The notes beneath the pieces are model-generated. The model worked only from the letters and a program-made list of their open reading frames with translations, did not search any database and was not told the origin of the DNA. Below, piece after piece: positions 1 to 5,056 of a DNA stretch of 6,425 bases (within the stretch, counting starts at the first letter, position 1; each line of letters opens with the position of its first letter). The position numbers and the translations under genes were made by a program. This stretch comes from an uncultured cyanobacterium (GTDB taxonomy: Bacteria > Cyanobacteriota > Cyanobacteriia > PCC-6307 > Cyanobiaceae): NCBI GenBank assembly GCA_903921295.1, contig CAIXOZ010000210.1, positions 1 to 6,425 of the forward strand, written 5' to 3'.

Positions 1-307
1 ACACCTGATCGAGGCTGAGGGCGCCGGAGGCGGTACTGAGCGGACTCCAGTGCCCGTAGTCCTCGAGGGGCCCGCGGCAGAAGGCCTCGGTGCCGCTGCC
101 CACGGCCCGGCGCATGGCGCCGTAGCGGGTGATCGCCGTCTGGGCGCGGGTCAGCAGGGCGCTCTGCTGGTCGGGTTCGACCAGGAAGGTACCCAGATTC
201 ACCGGTCGCCCATCGTCGCCCTGGAGCAGGCCACAGGCCTGGAGATGGGTGAGGGCTTCCAGGCACTTGGCGCCGGTGCCGCCGACGCCGATCGCGAACA
301 GATTCAT
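1..307 (-). CDS. Tubulin/FtsZ-like GTP-binding protein, N-terminal part (runs off the left edge)
   Basis: This reading frame is open from an ATG at 307-305 to the window edge, giving about 102 residues of a longer protein. It starts MNLFAIGVGGTGAKCLEAL: a short beta strand, then a glycine-rich loop GVGGTGAK (residues 7-14), then a helix. That is the layout of the first nucleotide-binding loop of the tubulin/FtsZ superfamily, and the GGTG-K form resembles the 'tubulin-like' Pfam family (Tubulin_2) more than FtsZ itself. A second strand, TFLVEPDQQ, follows near residue 40, where FtsZ and tubulin carry an acidic residue after strand 2. The signature GTP-binding loop (GGGTGSG in FtsZ) would lie beyond the edge, so the call is provisional; another Rossmann-like nucleotide-binding protein is possible. 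It is the last visible gene of the leftward cluster and follows the membrane protein gene after one base (TGA-G-ATG), which suggests translational coupling. It is expected to be cytoplasmic. Confidence 0.72.
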   Translation of the reverse strand, partial: MNLFAIGVGGTGAKCLEALTHLQACGLLQGDDGRPVNLGTFLVEPDQQSALLTRAQTAITRYGAMRRAVGSGTEAFCRGPLEDYGHWSPLSTASGALSLDQV

Positions 308-308
308 C

Positions 309-821
309 TCAACGACCCCCTTTGAGGCTCACGGCACCAGGCACCACCAGCCGGAAGCTCCGCGGTGAGGCCAGCAGGGTGGGCAGCCAGAACAGCAGCG
401 CCACATCCAGAACGATCATCAGCAGCATCACCATCCAGCCGGCGATCGGGATCGGGAAGGCCGCCAGGCCCTGCAGCAGCCACTGGAGGATGAAGAAGAA
501 CAGTTGGCAGAGCCAGCCGAACAGCACCAGGATCACGGCCGCGATCCACCACATCGCCCGCATCGCCCGCACCTGGGAGGAGCTGCTGGTGCGGGAGCTG
601 AAGGTGATGAAATACCAGACCAGCAGAGCGCTGATGCAGCCTGCCCAGAAGACGGTGAAGCCCGGGTTGCTTCCTTTCTGCAGAAAGACCTGCAGGATCA
701 TGCCCGGCCCCACCAGCAGGGTGGGGAAGGCTTTTTCGAAGATGTAGGGCTGGCCGAGGAAGATCCACAGAACACCGATCAACACGGCGATCAGAAGTGA
801 GACCCATTCGTTGCTGCGCAT
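309..821 (-). CDS. Four-helix integral membrane protein, unknown function
   Basis: This is a 170-residue protein that I do not recognise by family. Hydrophobic segments lie at about residues 7-23, 55-75, 90-117 and 122-150, with a shorter apolar stretch at 31-47, so four membrane helices are likely. The loop at 76-90 is rich in serine and arginine (SSRTSSSSQVRAMRAM), and the C-terminus is basic (SPRSFR, LKGGR). By the positive-inside rule both regions are probably cytoplasmic, which also puts the N-terminus inside. The start is the ATG at 821, because an in-frame TGA lies just upstream in the same frame; no clear Shine-Dalgarno sequence is seen. The stop is one base from the ATG of the tubulin-like gene, so the two are probably made together. 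A plausible role is a membrane partner or anchor for that GTPase; this is inference from context only. Confidence 0.85.
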   Translation of the reverse strand: MRSNEWVSLLIAVLIGVLWIFLGQPYIFEKAFPTLLVGPGMILQVFLQKGSNPGFTVFWAGCISALLVWYFITFSSRTSSSSQVRAMRAMWWIAAVILVLFGWLCQLFFFILQWLLQGLAAFPIPIAGWMVMLLMIVLDVALLFWLPTLLASPRSFRLVVPGAVSLKGGR

Positions 822-931
822 GACTCGGGCGTGGGATCAGAAGAGAGAGCGATCGGGGATTCCGGGAACGGTGGCTCAGGTGAGGGTCGGGGCAGTCCCG
901 GTTGTGGCGTCTTATCGGCGTGCTGGGCCAT
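800..931 (-). CDS. Possible 43-residue proline-rich small ORF filling the gap between two cluster genes
   Basis: An ATG at 931-929 opens a 43-codon frame that ends at the TGA at 802-800, about 22 bases inside the start of the four-helix membrane protein gene. It begins 21 bases after the stop of the vWA gene. The product starts MAQHADKTPQPGLPRPSPE and is rich in proline and serine, with no hydrophobic segment. It fits neatly into the only sizeable gap in this part of the cluster. However, proline-rich frames arise by chance in GC-rich DNA, and no ribosome binding site is visible. It may simply be untranslated spacer. Confidence 0.18.
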
Positions 932-952
932 GGCGGCACCGGCCGGATGGCG

Positions 953-2470
953 TCATGGCTCGTCCCCCTCATCGTTGTCCTCCCGGGCCTGCCGGATCTG
1001 CTGCACCACCAGCCCTCCCAGCAGGGTCAGCACCAGCAGCCCCAGCAGCACCGCCACGACCGCGCCGCCCTGTCCCTGCGGACTGGCCCCTTCGCCGCGG
1101 CTGATGGCCAGGCAGAACACCGCCGCCGGCGGGGCGTTCGCAGGGCTGAGGGCCTGCCCCAGCTTGGTCATCGCCAGCAGCAGACCATCGGTCTGATCGC
1201 GGGCCTGGGGTGATTGGGCGTTGCTGCGGTTCCAGAGCAGCCACCATTCCTGGGGCAGCGAACCTGCCGGCACCGTCAGCCGCAGGGCGGAGGCGGTGAC
1301 GCTGGGGTCGATCCGCAGCTCGGCGGTGAGGGTGCTGCCGGACACCTCGACCGCCTGCAGGCTGATCCCGCTGCTGATCGCGGCCGTGGCCTCCAGCGGG
1401 CTGAGGGTCACCAGTCCGGCAGGGGCGGCGGTGCCGCGGCCCGGCATCACGTCGGCGGAGCTGATGCGCACACCCCGGTTGCCCGGCAGCAGTTTCAGCA
1501 GCTGCACATCGGCATGGCTGCCGGGTTCGTAGGTGGTGGCGCCCACCGCCACCGGCACCCCGATGTTGACGCTGCTCGGGGGATCCCCCTGACTGGAGCG
1601 GGCCAGCAGGGTCGCCTCGCCAGGCTCGCCGAGCAGGGAAATCTGCAGATCCTGGGTCGGGACCCCCCGCAGGGAGAGGTTCTCGCGCACGGCCTCCAGC
1701 AGTTGACGCACCCGGGCGGCGTCCCCGCTGGCCAGCAGGTAGAGCGGCCGCCTGGCGCGGCCGGTATGGATCGTGCTGCCCTGGCTGTCGTAGATCGTGC
1801 CGTTGAAGGGCAGCTTCACCCCCAGCACCCCGATCGCCGCCCCCTTGCCGATATCGGCTCGCACGGCGGTGACCAGGTCGTTGACGTCGTTGTCGTTGAC
1901 CTCCAGATCGCTGAGCATCAGCCGGATCGGCAGCGTCCTCGGCTGGCCCGGCAGCGTCCAGAGGGTGTGCAGGCTGGAGCTCACCGGCGCAAAGCCCTCA
2001 CAGCCACTGAAGAAGCAGCGGTTTCTGGCGACCTCCAGGCTCGGCAGGGGACTGGCGCTGCTGCCGCCGACGCGGAAGAGCTGGGGCCTGAGGCTCTGGG
2101 CGGTGATCGCCAGCTTCAGGGCCTGAAGCATGCTCAGCCATTCGCCGGAGCCGCTGCCGAGGAAGCCGAGCATCGAGCCGCTGCCATCGATGCCCACCAG
2201 GGCTTCGCCGCTGCTCGGCAGGGGGGGCACGCCAGGGGCCTGCCGGGCTGGGCCCGGCGCCGGCATCGACGCTGTCGGGGTTGTGGATCCCTGGGTGCCG
2301 TTCAGGCAGGACGACAGCGGAGCGCTGCTGCAACCGGCGAGTGCCAGCAGGGCCAGGGGGGCCAGGAGCCGCTGTCTGAGGATGCTGCCTGAGGGAATGA
2401 TTCGACGTTGGCGGGTGTTGGCGCAGCATCGATTTGCGCCTCGAGCCACAGGAAACCGTGGGGCCGTCAC
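953..2470 (-). CDS. vWA-domain lipoprotein with a C-terminal membrane anchor
   Basis: This is a 505-residue exported protein. A hydrophobic stretch ends in the lipobox LAGC with Cys47, so it is likely lipid-anchored after signal peptidase II cleavage. A Pro/Ser/Thr-rich linker follows (about 58-88), then a von Willebrand A domain. Its metal site (MIDAS) is visible as the DGSGSM motif (Asp95, Ser97, Ser99), and a later LMLSDLEVND segment can supply the distal acidic ligand (Asp188). About 240-460 is strand-rich and unassigned. The C-terminus has a membrane helix (468-490) and a tail of IRQ plus acidic residues (REDNDEGDEP). vWA domains usually bind proteins through a metal ion, so an assembly or scaffold role in the periplasm is likely. 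The start is the GTG at 2470: an in-frame TAA lies ten codons upstream. The GTG at 2449 is an alternative, and both give an unusually long stretch before the lipobox. It belongs to the leftward cluster with the tubulin-like gene. Confidence 0.85.
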   Translation of the reverse strand: MTAPRFPVARGANRCCANTRQRRIIPSGSILRQRLLAPLALLALAGCSSAPLSSCLNGTQGSTTPTASMPAPGPARQAPGVPPLPSSGEALVGIDGSGSMLGFLGSGSGEWLSMLQALKLAITAQSLRPQLFRVGGSSASPLPSLEVARNRCFFSGCEGFAPVSSSLHTLWTLPGQPRTLPIRLMLSDLEVNDNDVNDLVTAVRADIGKGAAIGVLGVKLPFNGTIYDSQGSTIHTGRARRPLYLLASGDAARVRQLLEAVRENLSLRGVPTQDLQISLLGEPGEATLLARSSQGDPPSSVNIGVPVAVGATTYEPGSHADVQLLKLLPGNRGVRISSADVMPGRGTAAPAGLVTLSPLEATAAISSGISLQAVEVSGSTLTAELRIDPSVTASALRLTVPAGSLPQEWWLLWNRSNAQSPQARDQTDGLLLAMTKLGQALSPANAPPAAVFCLAISRGEGASPQGQGGAVVAVLLGLLVLTLLGGLVVQQIRQAREDNDEGDEP

Positions 2471-2635
2471 ACCAGCGTGCCGATAGGAGATTCGACTTTA
2501 AGCACGATCGCTGCTCCTCGCTAATCAGGCGTGCCTGCGACCAATCGCGTCGATGGTGATTGCCCTTGTTCAGCACCTAACCGGCCCTGGGTGGAATGCG
2601 GTGCGCTGGTTGTGGCGGATGCGCTTCTTCAGGCG
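2471..2635. other. 165-bp spacer inside the leftward cluster
   Basis: This spacer separates the small lipoprotein gene from the vWA gene and is the longest gap in the cluster. No convincing coding frame was found on either strand. It is more AT-rich than its surroundings near 2491-2502. It contains a small imperfect dyad with arms CAGGC and GCCTG around 2526-2537. A weak sigma70-like pair on the minus strand can be drawn (TTAGCG, 17 bases, TTAAAG), but the match to consensus is poor. An internal promoter for the vWA, membrane protein and tubulin-like genes is possible but not demonstrated. Confidence 0.25.
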
Positions 2636-3256
2636 TCAGTCGTCATCGCGGCTCCGCTGGATCACCACCACGCTGATCGCCGTCACCAGCAGCAGCACCA
2701 CTCCGGCACCCAGCGCCACAGCCAGGGCGATGGCGCTGCTGGGGTCGGCGCTGCGTGGCGCCGCACCGGAGGGAGCCGGCGTGCCGCTCGGTTGGGTCGC
2801 GGTACCGGTGCAACGGCGCAGGTTGAGGTTGAGCAGCGATCCAAGGCCTGGCAGCATCAGCTCGGGCTGCCCCTGGGCATCGGCCACGATCGGCACGGTG
2901 TAGGCCACCTCCTGGCTGCCAGGCTGCAGCAGCAGCAGGCGATCGCGGTCCTCGCGCCAGTCGAAGGGAACGCTGGGTTCGGTGCCCGGGATCAGGGACA
3001 TCAGGCCGGTGCCCTGGCCCGAGAGGCGGAGGATCAACGCCTCGCCGCCTGCGCTGGTGCTCGGCAGACACCAGTCGCCCGTGAGGCGTTGGCCGAGGAG
3101 CCAGGTGCCATCACAGCCACTGAGCAGGCCCAGGCTCAGGGCCGGTGCGATCAGGCGTTGCCAGAGCGGTCTGCCGGCTGACAGGAGAACGCAACGGTGG
3201 AGACGCGGTCGGCGTTTCGCTGCAGGTCTCCCCCGTTGGCGAACCGGTGCCGTCAC
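2636..3256 (-). CDS. Small lipoprotein with a second, C-terminal membrane anchor; unknown function
   Basis: This 206-residue protein is not recognised by family. The first 31 residues are strongly basic and are followed by a hydrophobic stretch ending in the lipobox LLSGC (Cys48), so it is a likely lipoprotein. Residues 55-150 form one small domain that looks strand-rich: GDWCL, ALILRLSGQGTG, VPFDWREDRDRLLLL, AYTVPIV and LLNLNLRRC. The GxW-type opening and alternating strands recall lipocalin-like folds, but this is only an impression. Cys63 and Cys149 bracket the domain and could form a disulfide. A Pro/Ser/Ala linker (151-172) leads to a membrane helix (about 174-199) and the tail QRSRDDD. 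The start is the GTG at 3256, which shares the sequence GTGA with the stop of the metallopeptidase gene. No other usual start codon precedes the lipobox, so the two genes are very likely translationally coupled. Confidence 0.78.
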   Translation of the reverse strand: MTAPVRQRGRPAAKRRPRLHRCVLLSAGRPLWQRLIAPALSLGLLSGCDGTWLLGQRLTGDWCLPSTSAGGEALILRLSGQGTGLMSLIPGTEPSVPFDWREDRDRLLLLQPGSQEVAYTVPIVADAQGQPELMLPGLGSLLNLNLRRCTGTATQPSGTPAPSGAAPRSADPSSAIALAVALGAGVVLLLVTAISVVVIQRSRDDD

Positions 3257-4125
3257 TCCTCCTCGCTGGAGTGGCGGATCAAGGCCACCACCGATCCCGC
3301 CAGGGCGATCAGCACCAGGATCGAGACGAGCATCGCCACCACGATCCCGCCGGCATTCCCGGCGGGGGCCGGCGCCTGAGGCACAGGGACGGGGACAGGA
3401 ACCTCGGGTGTCGGTGCGGGGGCGGTGCCCGAGGGGGTGATGGTGGTGCCGCTGCCGGGCTGGCCGACGAAACCCTCGGCATGGCCGCGGTTGAAGGCGG
3501 CGAGGCGCTCCTGGGGCAGGCCGTGGTGGTCCGGGTCATCCACGGCGTGATCACCCACGGAATGGAAGGTCTGCTGAGCTTCCTGCAGATCGCCCGGTTC
3601 AAGCAATCCTTTCGCTTCCGCATAACGCGCGAAGGCACCGGCGAAGCGGTCGGCGTCCAGTTCGCCGGTCTTGCCCTCGTGGTGTTGGCCGGTCTGCATC
3701 AGGTAGGCGTGGCCGAATTCATGGCTGACGATCGAGAGGGCGCCGAAATCGCCGTACTCACGACTTTTCTGATCTCCTAATCCCATCTCCAGGTAGATGG
3801 TGTTGTCGCCGGGGCAATAGGCGGGGCCACTGATCCCGGTCTCGGTGGAGTTGGTGCAGATCTTGCTGTAACTGGTGCCGCGATAGAGAAACAGCCGTGG
3901 TGGTTGCACCGCGGAGCCGCCGGGGAGGGTCTTGATGAAGTCCTGCAGATGTTTCTCCACCTCCCAGGCGGTGTTCAGGTCCCAGCGTGCCGGGGCCGGG
4001 GCCTGCAGGGCCAGGCTGGTGGCCAGGGCGAGCAGTCCGGCCAGGCCGAGCCGGCGGTGGATCGTGCGGCTGCTTCGGCTCCGGGCTGGGGGTTGAGGGC
4101 GGCCGGTGGGCATCGCGGGCGTCAT
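3253..4125 (-). CDS. YpfJ-type zinc metallopeptidase, secreted and membrane-anchored
   Basis: This 290-residue protein belongs by motif to the 'neutral zinc metallopeptidase' family (YpfJ-like, PF04228). It has the zinc motif HEFGH (135-139) in SIVSHEFGHAYLMQTG, a third-ligand candidate Glu155 in GELDADRFAGAFARYAE, and the family-typical AYCPGDNTIYLEM segment (102-114). Cys90 and Cys104 are placed like the cysteine pair of the family. The C-terminal family part (ERLAAFNRGHAEGFVG) is also present, so the catalytic domain looks complete and probably active. Arginines at 15-25 and a hydrophobic stretch (26-40) ending at APAPA form a secretion signal, possibly cleaved. A Pro/Val-rich linker (232-256) leads to a membrane helix (259-282) and the tail RHSSEEE, which family members usually lack as far as I recall. 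The start is the ATG at 4125; Met5 at 4113 is also possible. It is the first gene of the leftward cluster. The substrate is unknown. Confidence 0.88.
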   Translation of the reverse strand: MTPAMPTGRPQPPARSRSSRTIHRRLGLAGLLALATSLALQAPAPARWDLNTAWEVEKHLQDFIKTLPGGSAVQPPRLFLYRGTSYSKICTNSTETGISGPAYCPGDNTIYLEMGLGDQKSREYGDFGALSIVSHEFGHAYLMQTGQHHEGKTGELDADRFAGAFARYAEAKGLLEPGDLQEAQQTFHSVGDHAVDDPDHHGLPQERLAAFNRGHAEGFVGQPGSGTTITPSGTAPAPTPEVPVPVPVPQAPAPAGNAGGIVVAMLVSILVLIALAGSVVALIRHSSEEE

Positions 4126-4225
4126 GCGGCCAGGAGCCTCTGGGGCCGGGGCTGGCGAATTGTGGCGATGGTAAAGCCCGTGAACGGATTCGCTCCAGGC
4201 GCAGCCCCTAGGATCCGCCGAACGA
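4126..4225. promoter_or_regulatory. Divergent control region between the leftward cluster and the IMS-domain gene
   Basis: These 100 bases separate the start codons of two genes pointing away from each other, so promoters for both directions should lie here or slightly inside the genes. No clean -35/-10 pair was found on either strand. The most AT-rich part is around 4158-4175 (GCGAATTGTGG, then GGTAAAGCC). Overlapping 6-bp palindromes, CCTAGG and GGATCC, sit at about 4207-4216, but these may be chance. The shared region would allow joint regulation of the two arms. Confidence 0.4.
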
Positions 4226-4900
4226 ATGATCGGAATGATGGCGATTCTTGGTGAACCCAGCCGGGGCTCCGCCAGGCAACGGCTGTTTCAGAGAACATCG
4301 CCGGCCCTGCCGCCGCGATCCAGCCAGGGTGGTGCCAGCCAGGTCGCTCTGGTTCTGTTCGTGGTCGGTCTTCCAGCGCTGCTGGCCGTGGTCGCCATCG
4401 GCACCATGGTGATGTTCCGCTCCCGCCTGGCCCAGACGCCGCCGCCCTCGATCAGCCCCGGATTGCCCTCCTTCACCCCGCCGGTGGCGCCCCCCACAGC
4501 AGCGCCCACCAGCGATGGTCTGGATGAGGCCCGGGCCCGCGCTGTTGTCGAGGAATGGTTGCGGGTGAAGGCGAATGTGTTTGCGCCACCCTTTGATCAG
4601 GCCCAGCTCGATGCTGTGGTGTCGGCTGGACCGCTCTGGACCGATATCACCAGGGATGGCGGTTCGATTTCCTGGCTCCGCGATAACAACCGTTATTACA
4701 CGTATCCCAGGATTGAGGTGACGGCGGTCACCGCATTCACGCCGTCGCCCGAACGCCCCAGTCTGATCGCAACCGTTTCTGAGGATCAGATTCTTCACGG
4801 GCCTGATGGCAATCAGGCCAAGAGCTCCAACGACCGCTATCTCTATACCTTCGCCAAGGAGGACGGCCGCTGGAAGATCTACGACTACAAGAAGCTCTGA
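4226..4900 (+). CDS. Membrane protein with a C-terminal ARC6-like IMS domain (DUF4101)
   Basis: This is a 224-residue single-pass protein. The cytoplasmic N-terminus (1-37) is basic, a membrane helix spans about 39-64, a Pro-rich linker covers 71-95, and residues 100-220 form a compact domain. The domain has the pattern of the ARC6-like IMS domain: an opening helix with ARAVVEEWLRVKANVF, an AGPLW segment near 135, a tyrosine-rich strand (NNRYYTYPRIEVTAV), alternating strands, and the ending DRYLYTFAKEDGRWKIYDYKKL-like segment, in which GRWKI is typical. In plastid ARC6 and cyanobacterial Ftn2/ZipN the same domain sits beyond the membrane at the C-terminus, while the cytoplasmic part contacts FtsZ. 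Here the J-like and other cytoplasmic domains of ARC6 are absent. ATGs at 4226, 4235 and 4238 are all possible starts. It diverges from a cluster that encodes a tubulin-like protein, so a tethering or partner-binding role is suggested by context but not shown. Confidence 0.8.
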   Translation: MIGMMAILGEPSRGSARQRLFQRTSPALPPRSSQGGASQVALVLFVVGLPALLAVVAIGTMVMFRSRLAQTPPPSISPGLPSFTPPVAPPTAAPTSDGLDEARARAVVEEWLRVKANVFAPPFDQAQLDAVVSAGPLWTDITRDGGSISWLRDNNRYYTYPRIEVTAVTAFTPSPERPSLIATVSEDQILHGPDGNQAKSSNDRYLYTFAKEDGRWKIYDYKKL

Positions 4901-5056
4901 TCCTCACCGCATCCAGCCGTGTGCCGGTCGTGGGCTCGGCTCGTTCGGCGTCGGCTGGTCGCTGGGACCCGCTCCTCTGACCTTCTGGCCCACGGGTTGA
5001 GACGGCTCTCACCTTCTCCGCTTTGCCAATGCTGCTCCGTCGCTGTCTCGCCGCTC
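4901..5056 (+). other. 156-bp spacer between the IMS-domain gene and the amidase gene
   Basis: No gene is supported here. A GTG at 4919 is in frame with the amidase and would extend it by 46 residues, but that extension (arginine-, serine- and cysteine-rich) precedes a complete lipoprotein signal and is unlikely to be translated. A TTGAGA hexamer at 4997-5002 resembles a -35 element, but there is no good -10 at the right distance. No strong terminator hairpin was seen, so the amidase may be read through from the IMS-domain gene or have its own weak promoter. Confidence 0.3.

Noticed and set aside
304..972. Minus-strand 222-codon frame overlapping the four-helix membrane protein
   Set aside because: It is a different frame of the same strand with Arg/Pro/His-rich low-complexity content. 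The overlapping frame encodes clear membrane helices and couples with the next gene.
1005..1065. CAG/CAC-rich repeated triplets
   Set aside because: They encode Leu and Val of the C-terminal membrane helix of the vWA protein on the minus strand, not a tandem repeat; the unit is not regular.
1214..2392. Long plus-strand open frame (392 codons) opposite the vWA gene
   Set aside because: It is a GC-rich antisense shadow: the product is rich in Gln, Gly, Ala and His with no domain logic, and the opposite strand has a lipobox, MIDAS motif and membrane helix.
4208..4798. Minus-strand 196-codon frame opposite the IMS-domain gene
   Set aside because: Composition is Gly/Arg/His-rich with no domain. 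The plus-strand frame has a membrane helix and an IMS-like domain.
4919..5056. GTG at 4919 as the amidase start
   Set aside because: It would put 46 Arg/Ser/Cys-rich residues in front of a complete lipoprotein signal that begins naturally at the ATG at 5057.
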